This document shows positions 47,295 through 57,582 of a stretch of 64,000 bases of DNA, piece by piece. The notes under the pieces were generated by a model. The model worked only from the letters and a program-made list of their open reading frames with translations. It had not been told where the DNA came from and made no database searches. Location: positions 1-64,000 of the forward strand of contig JAQYVV010000013.1 in the NCBI GenBank assembly GCA_030145275.1, in the 5' to 3' direction. The DNA comes from Desulfurivibrionaceae bacterium. Lineage in GTDB: Bacteria > Desulfobacterota > Desulfobulbia > Desulfobulbales > VMSU01. Every line of letters starts with the position of its first letter. Within the stretch, counting starts at the first letter, position 1. The position numbers were made by a program, and so were the translations under genes.

Positions 47295-47723
47295 AATATG
47301 GCAATGCGGGCGGCTGAAGCCTCCAGTAATACGGCTGAGTTGATTGAGGGAATAGTAAGCCGAATTAAGGAGAGTGTGCAGCTGGTTGCAAAGACCAATA
47401 ACGATTTTGCCGAAGTGGCAGATTCCACCAGCAAAGTTTCGGTGTTGATGAAAGAGGTAAGCAATGCCACAGTTCAGCAGTCTGACGGAATTGCCCAGAT
47501 CAACAAGGCCCTGTTGGAGATGGATACAATGGTGCAGAATATCGCGGCCAGCGCTGAGGAGTCCGCCAGCGCTTCAGGGCAGATGAGTGCCCAGACCGAC
47601 CAGATGAAAGAAGTTGTTGATGACATGTCAATTATGATCTACGGGCAAACAGCTAGCAGCGACAGGCAGTCCCCGTCGGGCAATAGGCCTAAGAATAGAG
47701 ATCAGATGGCTCTGTTGCAATAG
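47295..47723 (+). pseudogene. Decayed methyl-accepting chemotaxis protein, C-terminal fragment
   Basis: Residues after position 25 of the frame read AMRAAEASSNTAELIEGIVS, then SDGIAQINKALLEMDTMVQN and SAEESASASGQMSAQ. These are the descending arm of the cytoplasmic hairpin of an MCP. The tip with the conserved NLLALNAAVEAARAG segment, the ascending arm, HAMP and sensor domains are missing. The frame start at 47223 is preceded by unrelated sequence. Function as a receptor is not possible. It is a remnant. Confidence 0.75.
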
Positions 47724-47752
47724 CTTTATTACAAGCCGTTTTTGGTTCTTAT

Positions 47753-47790
47753 AGGCAGGATGGAGGTTTTCTCCATCCTGCCTTTTTTTG
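47753..47790 (+). terminator. Rho-independent terminator
   Basis: AGGCAGGATGGAG and CTCCATCCTGCCT form a 13-bp stem with a T-rich loop of about 5, followed by seven T. It still follows the decayed MCP fragment, as for an intact gene. Confidence 0.92.
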
Positions 47791-48092
47791 TAACTACCCA
47801 GCGTTGCTTCTAAGTGAATGTGAAATTGTCTGCGAAAGCGAATGAATATTTTCTCTGGTTTTTGGTCTTTATGATGCCAAATTAAAAAGCTTTCTATTTA
47901 TGAAAACCGACAATCTGTTACCTGTTAGTTTGCTTGGCAGCTCGAAAAGGCGATCAGTTTGATCCAGAAATGAGCATGGCATTTTTAAAGTTTTGCTATC
48001 TTTTTTGTTAAAGTTAATCCATAGTTTACCGATGCTATAGTGAAATAAGAAAGCTAAGAAATTTTAAAAAAAATTTTAAATTAGGTGGTAAA

Positions 48093-49907
48093 ATGAAAAA
48101 TCTAGCCCTGCTGTTTTCTAGTATTTTATGTCTCCTTGTAGTTTCCTTGGCCTCGACCGCCCAATCTTCTGTCAATTCCATCTCCGGCAAACCCGCTCTG
48201 GTTCCGGATGAAATTGTGGTCATCTTCGACAAGTCTATGGGGGACAGTGAGAAGAAGGCGGTCAAAGATAAATATGGCATGCAGCTGAAAGCAAAGAGCG
48301 CAAAGGCCCGGGCCTTTTCAGTATATAAGCATAAAAGTCCAAAGGCGATCATAGAAAAACTTGAAAAGGAGAAAGGAGTCGTTTCGGCGCAGCAGAATGC
48401 TTATGCATATATGTTCGCAACCCCTGATGACCCCTATTATTCACCGTATCAATGGCACTTGACCAGAATAGGACTTGAAGGTGCCTGGGAGACTTCAATT
48501 GGTACAGGTGTAGTTGTTGCGATTATTGATACCGGTGTCAGACAGAGTCTTGAAGACCTTGCCGGGACGGCTTTTGAACTAGGTTATGACTTTGTCAATA
48601 ATGACAGTGATCCTAGCGATGACGAGGGTCATGGCTCTCATGTGGCCGGCACAGTTGCACAAACAACAAATAACCAAACTGGCTGCGCCGGTGTAGCTTA
48701 TGGCAGCACAATTATGCCAATAAAGGTTCTTGATAGTCGTGGAAGCGGCACCTATACCGCTATTGTAAACGGCATTAATTATGCGGTTGATAATGGTGCG
48801 GATGTGATAAATCTGAGTCTGGGTGGATCTGGATCTCTTGATATTTTGGAAAATGCGGTTAACTACGCCTGGGCCAACGGGGTTGTTGTCGTTTGTGCCG
48901 CTGGCAACGAGAGCTCAAGCGCTCCATTTTATCCGGCCGCCTATGAGAATGCAATTTCTGTTACAGCCACTGGCGGCAATGACGCTCTGGCATCATATTC
49001 AAATTACGGTTCTAGCGTCGATATTTCCGCCCCTGGTGGAGACTATGGCGATTATAACGGCGATACATATGATGATCTGATTCTGCAGAACACCTTTTCC
49101 GGAAGCACTGAGGGGTATTATTTCAATATGGGCACCTCCATGGCATCTCCGCATGTGGCAGGAGTTGCAGCTCTAGTAAAAGCGGCGAATGGGTCACTTT
49201 CAAACATCGATATCAGAAACTTACTAGAGACAACGGCTGAGGAACTCGGACCTGACGGATGGGATGACTCTTTCGGGCATGGTCTGGTTGATGCCTCTGC
49301 CGCTGTCCATGCAGCTGCTAGTATAGTTCCTGCAAATATACCGCCTGTTGCCAGCTTTACCTATACTGTAAACTATCCCATAGTTGATTTTATTGATAGC
49401 AGTGATGATGCGGATGGTTCAATAGCTTCATGGGCTTGGAATTTCGGTGATAATACTGCAACATCTATCTCAACTAATCCTAGCCACGAATATAGCGCCG
49501 CCGGTACTTATAGGGTTACCCTTACCGTTACAGATGATGAGGGTGCGTCTTCTGGCCTTGTCTCGCAGGATGTTACGGTAACTGATCCTGCCGATCTGGC
49601 TCTCATGCATGTTGATGATATAAGGATGCTTGTTTCCAGGTTGGGACGTAAATATCTCTGCACAGCAACTATCACGGTTGAAGATGCGAATGGAAATGCT
49701 GTGTCTGGCGCAACTGTGGCTGCTGATTGGTCCGGGGCTTTTACAGGTGCGGTTTCTGGCGATACAGGGGCTGACGGTACAGTGACATTTGTCTCTCCAA
49801 GAGTGAAATCAACCGATTCATTTACCCTTACAGTGACAGGAGTTTCTCATTCATCACTCCAGTATGATTCTAGCATTGGGGTGCCTACTGCTACTGCTTC
49901 TTATTAA
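48093..49907 (+). CDS. Secreted subtilisin-like serine protease with PKD domain
   Basis: A 604-residue S8 peptidase. A signal peptide (1-24) is followed by an I9-type propeptide (VPDEIVVIFDK to QQNAYAYM, about 35-105). The catalytic domain has Asp in IIDTGVRQ, His in GHGSHVAGT and Ser in GTSMASPHVAG. A PKD domain (about 415-500, with SWAWNFGD) and a C-terminal Ig-like domain (about 510-604) follow. The triad is complete, so it is likely an active extracellular protease. A strong terminator follows. Confidence 0.93.
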   Translation: MKNLALLFSSILCLLVVSLASTAQSSVNSISGKPALVPDEIVVIFDKSMGDSEKKAVKDKYGMQLKAKSAKARAFSVYKHKSPKAIIEKLEKEKGVVSAQQNAYAYMFATPDDPYYSPYQWHLTRIGLEGAWETSIGTGVVVAIIDTGVRQSLEDLAGTAFELGYDFVNNDSDPSDDEGHGSHVAGTVAQTTNNQTGCAGVAYGSTIMPIKVLDSRGSGTYTAIVNGINYAVDNGADVINLSLGGSGSLDILENAVNYAWANGVVVVCAAGNESSSAPFYPAAYENAISVTATGGNDALASYSNYGSSVDISAPGGDYGDYNGDTYDDLILQNTFSGSTEGYYFNMGTSMASPHVAGVAALVKAANGSLSNIDIRNLLETTAEELGPDGWDDSFGHGLVDASAAVHAAASIVPANIPPVASFTYTVNYPIVDFIDSSDDADGSIASWAWNFGDNTATSISTNPSHEYSAAGTYRVTLTVTDDEGASSGLVSQDVTVTDPADLALMHVDDIRMLVSRLGRKYLCTATITVEDANGNAVSGATVAADWSGAFTGAVSGDTGADGTVTFVSPRVKSTDSFTLTVTGVSHSSLQYDSSIGVPTATASY

Positions 49908-49929
49908 AAGCACTCCTAAAACTAAGAAA

Positions 49930-49984
49930 CAAAAAAAGGCGACTATTCGGCTGCTGCGGTGCAGTTGAATAGTTGCCTTTTTGT
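49930..49984 (+). terminator. Rho-independent terminator after the protease gene
   Basis: AAAAAGGCGACTATTC pairs with GAATAGTTGCCTTTTT around a loop that itself pairs partly. The T-rich tail follows. The next 290 bases to the convergent fadL gene hold nothing recognisable. Confidence 0.85.
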
Positions 49985-50277
49985 TAATCATGCATGACCC
50001 ATCCCGCGCAGTAGGGAAGGAAGGGGGACGTCTTTAATAAAGTAAATAACTCTATTCAAGCATATGAAAACTTAGTTTAACTGCTATCTGTTCACTCTTA
50101 CTGCCAGAAAGCTAACTCCCGGTGAACTTATCTCGACTTGTTCGTAAACACTTTTTCAAAGAAAATCCCAATTATTACAGCCCAGAGCGTAATAAACAGT
50201 GCGCTGCCATGAGCGCCCGAAGAAGATGAAGCAGCAGTTGATTTTCCAGTCTAAAGGAAGTCCGATTCTTGTTGTTC

Positions 50278-51537
50278 CTAAAACTTATACTGAACACCAG
50301 TGGAATAGAAAATAACTTCCTTTTCGTATCCATTTGTTAAACCTGTGGCGTCAAGATAAGAATCATCATCATAGGTGGCTATTCCAACCGCAATATTAAT
50401 TTCAAGATTGTCATTGAAAGCATAAGCAAATCCCGTCCCGAATGAAGTTGCATCGAGTTTTGGAGATTCCTTAATGGTGTCTTCGGCATCTATGCCTGTT
50501 TCGGTAAGCATATATCCAATACTTCCACGAAGTTTTTCGTTAAAGGCGTACTCAAAAGATATGCCAACATCATAGCCATTATCAACGTCATTCTCATCAC
50601 CAGCCCAATTTGCATCCTCTTGGAAATAGTATGTTAAATTGGTATCCACTTTTAAAGTAGGGGTCAGTTGGTAGGATGCACCCAAGCCAAGAAGAGCAGG
50701 TAAGTCACGTCGTTCTTTCATTGAATCGGTGATTTCCTGCCCAGCTAGAAGAGCCCCACCTATGATGTTCGTTGCTGAATTAATAGTATACTTATAATCA
50801 AGCCTAGTTTTCATCTCATAGCGGGCGGCCAAATTAAGTTCCTTAATCGGTCTGTAATTCAAGCCAAATATGCCAGCCCAACCACTTGCCTCAGCCTCAT
50901 AATCAACCACGACGGGAACAGGATTTACCCCGTTATGCGTAATGAAATTCATTTTATTACTCTTATCTGACTTTATATGCCTAGCTCCAACAGAAACAGA
51001 AACTTTTTCACATACTTGATAGGCAGCACCGACCGTGACACCGATAGCTACAGATTCAGCCTCAACCTTTGGAGATTGGACTGGAACAACCGCAGCCCCA
51101 AGTATTCTGTTGACAACCTGCACAGTCGCACTTCCTTGATCGAAAACTACCTCCCCTCCTCCTGAAGGGACCGTAAGCGCAGTATAAACAGACCACCTAT
51201 CTTTTTTATACAAACCGAAAAGACCTGGGATTATTGAAGGCTCATCCTGGGAAACAGTACCATCCTGACCATTTGCAGTCCCGCTGATCTTATTCTTATA
51301 GTCTTTGTCAAGATACTGCAATGACAGGTTGATATAAGACCCGTCTTCCATCTGCACAGTTCCCGCTGGGTTATAAACAACTGCATCGGCAGAATCAGTT
51401 GCAGCATTTCTGTTAAAAGTTCGAATATATTCAGCGCTGAAATTATGTAGATTATCCACGCCTCCAGCAAAAATAGGTCCGGCCCCGGTTAATTGCAAAA
51501 ATGCCACCCCAGATGCCACCAAAATTCGTTTTTTCAT
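50278..51537 (-). CDS. FadL/OmpP1-type outer membrane protein
   Basis: A 419-residue outer-membrane beta barrel of the FadL family. It has a signal peptide (about 1-24), the N-terminal NLHNFSAEYIRTFNRNAATDSADAVVYNPAGT segment typical of FadL hatch regions, and a C-terminal Phe (GVQYKF). FadL proteins carry long-chain fatty acids or other hydrophobic molecules across the outer membrane. It follows an acyl-CoA ligase gene on the same strand with 60 bases between, which supports a fatty acid uptake role. Confidence 0.88.
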   Translation of the reverse strand: MKKRILVASGVAFLQLTGAGPIFAGGVDNLHNFSAEYIRTFNRNAATDSADAVVYNPAGTVQMEDGSYINLSLQYLDKDYKNKISGTANGQDGTVSQDEPSIIPGLFGLYKKDRWSVYTALTVPSGGGEVVFDQGSATVQVVNRILGAAVVPVQSPKVEAESVAIGVTVGAAYQVCEKVSVSVGARHIKSDKSNKMNFITHNGVNPVPVVVDYEAEASGWAGIFGLNYRPIKELNLAARYEMKTRLDYKYTINSATNIIGGALLAGQEITDSMKERRDLPALLGLGASYQLTPTLKVDTNLTYYFQEDANWAGDENDVDNGYDVGISFEYAFNEKLRGSIGYMLTETGIDAEDTIKESPKLDATSFGTGFAYAFNDNLEINIAVGIATYDDDSYLDATGLTNGYEKEVIFYSTGVQYKF

Positions 51538-51598
51538 TTTGCTCCTCTTGTAATTTTGATTATTTATACATCACTTTTCAAGTTTCCAATTTAAAAGC

Positions 51599-53269
51599 TC
51601 AATTATACAAATACCTTTTAATCTTATGGGTTGCCGTTTTCACAAAAGGCTCCATCCGTTCAATAACTTCCTGGAGTTTTGAATAAGTTGGCAACTGTTC
51701 ATTAACCGTCTTCTTAATATCTTTGAGGATATGCTGGATATACTCTTTCTGTTTTTCCCGCTTATGGCCGGTCTCCTTGTCAACCAGGTCGTAATCAAGA
51801 TAGACCCTTGCTTCAAGCCTGCCGTTATTATCAACAACCAGTGAGTCTACTACCTGGACAAACGAGTTGATCTTCTCCTCAATTGCTTCAGGGTAAATAT
51901 TTTCTCCATGTGCCAGAACAATAACACTTTTTGAACGCCCTTTTATTTGCAAGTTGTTGTTCGTATCGAAACAGCCTAAATCGCCTGTCGCGAGCCATCC
52001 ATCAGGATCTATTGTCTCTTTGGTCGCTTCTTTATTATTATAATATCCCTTCATGATATTTGGGCCACGTGCCTGGATCTCTCCAATACCACTAACAGGG
52101 TCTGGGTCCACAATCTTTACTTCAACATTTGGTACTACTTTACCGACAGAACCTATATTGATTGTCGGGTCATTTTGGGGGCCGCCGGCAAGGATAGGAG
52201 ACGTTTCGGTGAGTCCATAGCCAATAAGATACGGAAAGTCTGCTTCTTTTAGAAAATTTTCCGCTTGACAGTTAATTGCTGCGCCACCAATCGCCAGGAC
52301 CTTGATATTGCCGCCGAAAAAGGTAAGCAGCTTGGCCCCTATCTTTTTCATTATTTTTTTTCTCATCCACGGTACTTTGACAGCATATTTTAGAGCAACA
52401 CTATCGTTTATGGCACCCATAACTCGTTTTTTATAGATTTTCTCCATGACCATGGGCACAACACACATTGCGGTAGGTTTTTCTTCCTTACATATTTTTT
52501 CAAGAATAGACGGTGTCGGCGGTTTGCCTGCAAAGACAATCCTGGCGCCGTTTGTTAAAGGCAGGATAAAGCCAACTGTAAACTCATAGGTGTGTGACAT
52601 TGGCAAAATGGAAAGAAAAGACCACTCTTTGGTTATCTCAATAAGGACCTGTGCTGAAACAACATTAGAACAAATGTTTTTATGGGTGAGCATTACCGCC
52701 TTGGAGTGCCCAGAGGTTCCGGATGTGTATATAATTGCAAGAAGATCTTCCTCTTTAACTTGTATTTGTTTGACCTCTTCGATCTTTTTATCAGGTAATT
52801 GCCCTGCTTTCTCAAAAAGCGTTGAAAATTTTTCATGATTATCTATATGTTTGAAGTCGCTGTCATCAAGAGAAAATACCCTTTCTATCTTATGCCCTTC
52901 CAACTCATATATTTTTTCGATATGTTTTTGGGTTGTGAAAAGAAACTTCACCTTTGCTTCAGCAATTATGTGCCGCACGTCAGCTTCCGGGAAATCTGGC
53001 AGAATCGGCACAACAATAGCTCCGCATCTGACGGCTGCTAGATAGGCAATTGCCCATGCAGGAGAATTTTCAGCAAGAATTGCAATTTTATCTTTCTTTT
53101 TGAGCCCGAAACTCTTCAAGAGGGCGGCCACTTGAAAGAGTTTCACCCCCAATTCGTTGAACGTAATGGGCTTTTCAAAGGCAAGGCTGAGTGCCGGACG
53201 ATCTCCGTACTTTTGGATACTCTTATCTATCGCAGCATTTATCGTTTGTTTCATTTTGTCATCAGACAT
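51599..53269 (-). CDS. Long-chain fatty acid-CoA ligase (AMP-binding)
   Basis: A 556-residue ANL-superfamily enzyme. The P-loop YTSGTSGHSKAVMLTHKN, GYGLTETSP and GWLATGDLGCFD motifs are present, with the catalytic lysine region near the C-terminus (VKTATHKIKRYLYN). It activates fatty acids to acyl-CoA via acyl-AMP. It is the first gene of a two-gene unit with the FadL-type gene, so uptake and activation are linked. Confidence 0.88.
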   Translation of the reverse strand: MSDDKMKQTINAAIDKSIQKYGDRPALSLAFEKPITFNELGVKLFQVAALLKSFGLKKKDKIAILAENSPAWAIAYLAAVRCGAIVVPILPDFPEADVRHIIAEAKVKFLFTTQKHIEKIYELEGHKIERVFSLDDSDFKHIDNHEKFSTLFEKAGQLPDKKIEEVKQIQVKEEDLLAIIYTSGTSGHSKAVMLTHKNICSNVVSAQVLIEITKEWSFLSILPMSHTYEFTVGFILPLTNGARIVFAGKPPTPSILEKICKEEKPTAMCVVPMVMEKIYKKRVMGAINDSVALKYAVKVPWMRKKIMKKIGAKLLTFFGGNIKVLAIGGAAINCQAENFLKEADFPYLIGYGLTETSPILAGGPQNDPTINIGSVGKVVPNVEVKIVDPDPVSGIGEIQARGPNIMKGYYNNKEATKETIDPDGWLATGDLGCFDTNNNLQIKGRSKSVIVLAHGENIYPEAIEEKINSFVQVVDSLVVDNNGRLEARVYLDYDLVDKETGHKREKQKEYIQHILKDIKKTVNEQLPTYSKLQEVIERMEPFVKTATHKIKRYLYN

Positions 53270-53611
53270 AAGAGAGTTCCGTTTAATAAAAAATTAGGGG
53301 ATAACACCGAGCATTTGCAAAATGGCCTAACACCGTTATTACGCCATGCTTTTAGGTGGAATCTATACTAGGAAATCGGTGGAAACACATGGATACCCGA
53401 CAAAAAAACTCGGAGATTACAGCATTTTGCAAGTGGTGCCATTGTCAATCAGAATACACCATCAAAAGAGCAGAGATAAAATTTTCAGCCTTTAGAGGTG
53501 CATTCAATTCAGAGTTTTTATGGTATTTAAAAAAGTGGTCAAAACTATTATTTTTACTAAATTAATTCAGGGTATTACTGGGTGACCCTTTGCTCCTATT
53601 TAGTCCAGACC
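53270..53611. other. Spacer with no supported gene
   Basis: About 340 bases between two minus-strand genes. An open frame at 53356-53565 shows no known domain and has poor start context. I see no RNA structure. A promoter for the acyl-CoA ligase operon is expected near 53280-53330. Confidence 0.5.
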
Positions 53612-54040
53612 TTAGGCTATCTCAACCAATTCTATATCAAATAAAAGGTCCTTGCCTGCAAGTGGAGGGTTTGCATCTAAGGTAACAATAGTGTCGTTCA
53701 TCTTGGTAACTGCTACAGTTACTTCCTGTCCATCTGGTTGGGTGAGCTGAATTTTTTGGCCAATTTCCGGAATAATCTCTGGAGGAAACTGCTCATGTCC
53801 AACTTCCATGAGCAGTTCTTTTTGATGGGGGCCATAGGCCTTCTCAGCAGGGATGGTGGTGGACTTTTTTTCACCAATGCTCATTCCAACAATAGCATCG
53901 TTAAACCCCTGGATAATCTCACCGCTGCCGAGTTTTATCTCAAGTGGAGCTTTTCCTTCCGATGAATCAAAGATTGTATCGTCCTCGAACTTACCGACAT
54001 AGTGGACCTGAACCGTATCGCCGTTTTTTGCCTTTGTCAT
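53612..54040 (-). CDS. FKBP-type peptidyl-prolyl isomerase, SlyD-like
   Basis: A 142-residue FKBP-type isomerase. The FKBP core has VQVHYVGKFEDDTIFDSS and GSGEIIQGFNDAIVGMSIGE. The SlyD-type insert (about 65-120) has AEKAYGPHQKE and LDANPPLAGKDLLFDIELVEI. There is no His-rich tail. It is the second SlyD-like gene in the window and is transcribed alone. It has a GGAG site close to the ATG. Confidence 0.9.
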   Translation of the reverse strand: MTKAKNGDTVQVHYVGKFEDDTIFDSSEGKAPLEIKLGSGEIIQGFNDAIVGMSIGEKKSTTIPAEKAYGPHQKELLMEVGHEQFPPEIIPEIGQKIQLTQPDGQEVTVAVTKMNDTIVTLDANPPLAGKDLLFDIELVEIA

Positions 54041-54082
54041 GTTTTATTCTCCTTTCGTTTCTACCCCAGATGAGGCTAGTTT

Positions 54083-54186
54083 AGTACCTTAGAAATTCTT
54101 TTCTCGGAGTTTTCACTTACCTGTTTTTTAAAAAGAATTTCGTGAAGGTATTTATACCCCCTCGGAGTCTGACGCTTACCTGTGGG
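54083..54186. repeat. Tandem-like copies of the dispersed GGAGTCT...CGCTTACCT repeat
   Basis: GTACCTTAGAAATTCTTT and CTCGGAGTTTTCACTTACCTG (54083-54123), then CTCGGAGTCTGACGCTTACCTG (54161-54182), resemble the units at 26213-26250 and 36637-36652. They lie in a 260-base gap upstream of the FKBP gene. Confidence 0.6.
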
Positions 54187-54300
54187 GTGTTAGATTTATA
54201 TAGTGGATTTAATTTTGTGTTATTTTGACAAGTCGTCAATAAAAAGCAGCCAGTCGCCAGGTGAACTTGTCCCTAATCCCACGAAGCTGAGTGATTTTTG

Positions 54301-56616
54301 TTAGATTCCTTTTATATATTGGGTGTTAGTTGAGGGGTGAATACTTTGTGTGAGTTCCTCTGCTGAACCTGGATTTCCATTGAGATGATTTTCAAAAAGC
54401 TTAACTATCTTTGATTTATCCATCTCGATTTTGGTGTCGGTTTTTATATTCCTTAAGTCAATGAAAAAACTGGAAAAGAGATTCGGTACATCTGTAACAA
54501 TATCAGTATTCAAAAAATTAGTCTCATTGTAAATACTATGATAGTTCCCCTTTGTTTTTTCAATAAGGAGAGTGACCTGTTTTAAATTTGTAATTGGTGC
54601 AGATTTTTCACATTGTTGAATGCATGTATGATCAATCTTGTTTTTTTCACATCCAGTGACCTGATGAAACAGACATTGTCTGCTCGTTAGAAGTGCCATA
54701 GGGTGATATATACTATAGTACAGCTTGAAATTCTCAGGCTTTTTAATACTCTTTATCTGCTTTTTATTGATCTCATTTGAAATAAATGCACCATAACAGT
54801 TAAAATTTTCCTTTAAACATAACAGACTAAAGGAATTAACAATATTCAGATAGGGTCCTGCTATCCAAGAGATTCCTTTTTTATAGGCTTCATAAGCTAC
54901 TCCGGTATTATTTGTCACAATACGTTTTGGTTGCACCTGCTGAAGTAATGCTAGTGCAGCACGGTAGTCTTCTCCTATTAAAACAGAGGGGAACCAAGGG
55001 ATTAATCTCTTGTCTTTTAAGAAAAGATCTATAAGCTCAGAACATTCATTTTTAAAACTATTAGGAAGTTGAAAATAGATATCTACTTCGGTCTCAGTGC
55101 GGCGCTGTGACTTGATCACATGGCGAAGGTGTAAATCTTTTTTAGAAGAGATTAACAGAGAAAGAGCCGGTTTGATTTTTAAATTACTCTGCTTTTTTAA
55201 GAGGGGAACATCAATTGCCTCAACGGTTTCTTTTAAACCGTTTAAAATGAATAAGATTCTCTTCTTTATTGAGGTGAGCTCTTTAAAAGGTATAAAAAGA
55301 TCACTTTGCAGATTTTCTAATTCTATATGCTTAATGAAATATTCCGTATCATTTAAAGCTTTAAGTCTTTTTAATAATACCTCGTAATTGAGGCCCTGCG
55401 CACAGCTTTGCTTGTTCTTTTTTGCAAGAGTATTGCTGGCCGGATATGTACCAGTATTCGCAAGATTACTATCTGAAAGTACAACAAATGAAGTGTCAGG
55501 AGTTTTTACAGATACTTTTAAAGGTGTACCCGATTCCCCTGACACAGTTATTTTCAACGGCGCTTTTGCGATACTTAATTGTTCAATTCTGTTTCTAACA
55601 GTAGTTATAATTTCTGTTTTCAGATCATAAAGTTCTCTTTTCGCTTTTGCTAAATTTTCATTAGTGGAACCACCACTCATTTCAGCAAGATGTATAGCTG
55701 AATTATCCCGGGGATTATCAATAAACATACTTTTATTAATATCTCCCCTCAAAAAGGAGTTTGAAAAATCTCGGTTAAATACCTTGTGAAGGTCACTGTT
55801 GTCATTATTTAACTTATCTTGGTTATAAAGACTCTGGAGTTGTTTCTTCCAAGAATTCACTACCGTATAGACGTAGTGGAATTTTTTTATTCTTCCTTCA
55901 ATCTTTATTGAGTCAACCCCTGCATCAGATAACTCCCTTAGGTCAGAATAGGCTGAATTATCTTTAAGATTGAGGGGGAAATCTTTACCTTCAGCAGTAG
56001 TTAGATATGGATCTCTACAGGGTTGACTACATCTGCCACGATTCCCCGAGTTTCCTCCATGAGCAGAACTTAAATAACAGAGGCCCGAAAAAGAGATACA
56101 GTAGGAACCATGCACAAATACTTCAGTTAAGACACTGTTTTCATGTGCCGTTAAAGTTAAAGCTTTTATCTCGTTAAGACTTAACTCTCTTGAAAGATTT
56201 ACTCGGTTAGCCTTAAGTTTACTTAAAAATTTTATCTGACCTTCATTATGAGTTGTAAGCTGAGTAGATGCATGAATTTTAAGACCTGCAAAATATTTAG
56301 ATAAAAGATAAAACATTCCCCAATCCTGAACAATTACTCCATCGATCTTTGTATTAATTAATTTGTTCAGTAAGCCTATAAGGGCGGGGATTTCACTCTC
56401 CACTATAATGATATTAAGGGTTAGGAAAACTTCACAATCATTTCTATGAGCAAGTCTTAAAATCCCATTTAAATCTTCAAAAGTTATATTTTCTGCCCGG
56501 TTTCTGGCATTAAATTTATCCAGACCACAATATATAGCATTCGCCCCGGCTATAATCGCAGCTTTTATGGAATCAATATCTCCACCTGGCGCCAGTAATT
56601 CAATTTTTCTTTTCAT
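54301..56616 (-). CDS. U32 family peptidase / RlhA-like protein
   Basis: A 771-residue U32-family protein. The N-terminal TIM-barrel part reads IELLAPGGDIDSIKAAIIAGANAIYCG, then GVIVQDWGMFYLL, HASTQLTTHN, HGSYCISFSGLCYLSSAHGGNSGNRGRCSQPCR, with the conserved Cys cluster. The second half is helical and poorly conserved. U32 proteins such as RlhA act in 23S rRNA hydroxylation, and others are collagenase-like. Base composition is clearly lower in G+C than most genes here, and the operon is monocistronic. Confidence 0.88.
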   Translation of the reverse strand: MKRKIELLAPGGDIDSIKAAIIAGANAIYCGLDKFNARNRAENITFEDLNGILRLAHRNDCEVFLTLNIIIVESEIPALIGLLNKLINTKIDGVIVQDWGMFYLLSKYFAGLKIHASTQLTTHNEGQIKFLSKLKANRVNLSRELSLNEIKALTLTAHENSVLTEVFVHGSYCISFSGLCYLSSAHGGNSGNRGRCSQPCRDPYLTTAEGKDFPLNLKDNSAYSDLRELSDAGVDSIKIEGRIKKFHYVYTVVNSWKKQLQSLYNQDKLNNDNSDLHKVFNRDFSNSFLRGDINKSMFIDNPRDNSAIHLAEMSGGSTNENLAKAKRELYDLKTEIITTVRNRIEQLSIAKAPLKITVSGESGTPLKVSVKTPDTSFVVLSDSNLANTGTYPASNTLAKKNKQSCAQGLNYEVLLKRLKALNDTEYFIKHIELENLQSDLFIPFKELTSIKKRILFILNGLKETVEAIDVPLLKKQSNLKIKPALSLLISSKKDLHLRHVIKSQRRTETEVDIYFQLPNSFKNECSELIDLFLKDKRLIPWFPSVLIGEDYRAALALLQQVQPKRIVTNNTGVAYEAYKKGISWIAGPYLNIVNSFSLLCLKENFNCYGAFISNEINKKQIKSIKKPENFKLYYSIYHPMALLTSRQCLFHQVTGCEKNKIDHTCIQQCEKSAPITNLKQVTLLIEKTKGNYHSIYNETNFLNTDIVTDVPNLFSSFFIDLRNIKTDTKIEMDKSKIVKLFENHLNGNPGSAEELTQSIHPSTNTQYIKGI

Positions 56617-56631
56617 AATATTAATTATAAC

Positions 56632-56672
56632 CTAACCCAGCTAAACCGGAGATAAGCTTAGACTTCGAAAGA
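56632..56672. repeat. Dispersed repeat fragment (CCGGAGATAAGC type)
   Basis: CTAACCCAGCTAAACCGGAG followed by ATAAGCTTAGACTTCG is the same family as the units at 19570, 39157 and 42641, in the plus orientation. Confidence 0.6.
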
Positions 56673-56883
56673 AGGGGTGTAGTAACTTGCTAGTAGGTGC
56701 AACGGTTTGATTTGAAAAGTGTTTTTAATGTTTTAGCGGGGGCTAGTGTTTTGCCAGCCCTTTTTAATCAGAAAATAATATTGACTCCAGTTTTGATCGG
56801 AAATATGGGGAAAGAAAGACCGTGATCTTGACGCTGACTTTTCTGAGAAAAAAATCATGTGGACCGGAGGAGGACCGGAGAAC

Positions 56884-56921
56884 AAAAAAAAGGGTTCCAG
56901 CTAAAATGCTAAAACCCTTTC
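56884..56921 (-). terminator. Terminator downstream of tRNA-Arg
   Basis: On the minus strand AAAGGGTT pairs with AACCCTTT and is followed by a T run. It ends the tRNA transcript. Confidence 0.85.
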
Positions 56922-56927
56922 TCTATC

Positions 56928-57004
<77 letters not shown>

Positions 57005-57582
57005 ATAGTCGTAAAATTTTCTGCTGTATACCATACTGCTTAGGGATTCGCAAGATACTTGTAGCCGATTTCCCTTACAATGATGTCTAAGTTGATTTAG
57101 GCCTAAAACAGCGACATGCCTGTTAGCTACAGGGATTACAGCATCTTCACGCTAACAAAGAGTTAAGACCCGGTTCTACAGATTTGAAACTGGTTTTGTC
57201 GGTGCTGTTCAGTAGTTCCACAAACAACCATAGGGCGACCATGGGATTTTTCTGGTATGGCTGTTCATTGGGTTGTTAAGGGAAGTCTTGACTTTGGTGT
57301 CGGTTAATGGTGATAGATAATTTCTTTACTTTTGGCATGACCTGAAAAATCAAAAACGGCAAGTGATATGTTAACTGGGTGCTGAAAACATGTTTGGGGC
57401 TATACGTAACAAATCCTATTACTTCTTTTACATTATCAGGAAGAAGGTTAAGTTTTTAATATCCGTCCTTGGTTGAGAGCGCCAATGGATACCTTTATCT
57501 CCTTCTTTCCACCTGATCTTCTGCCTGAATTTAAATTTCACATCCTTAATTTTTTGTGATAAGCTTTTTTTGAAAGTAGTTT

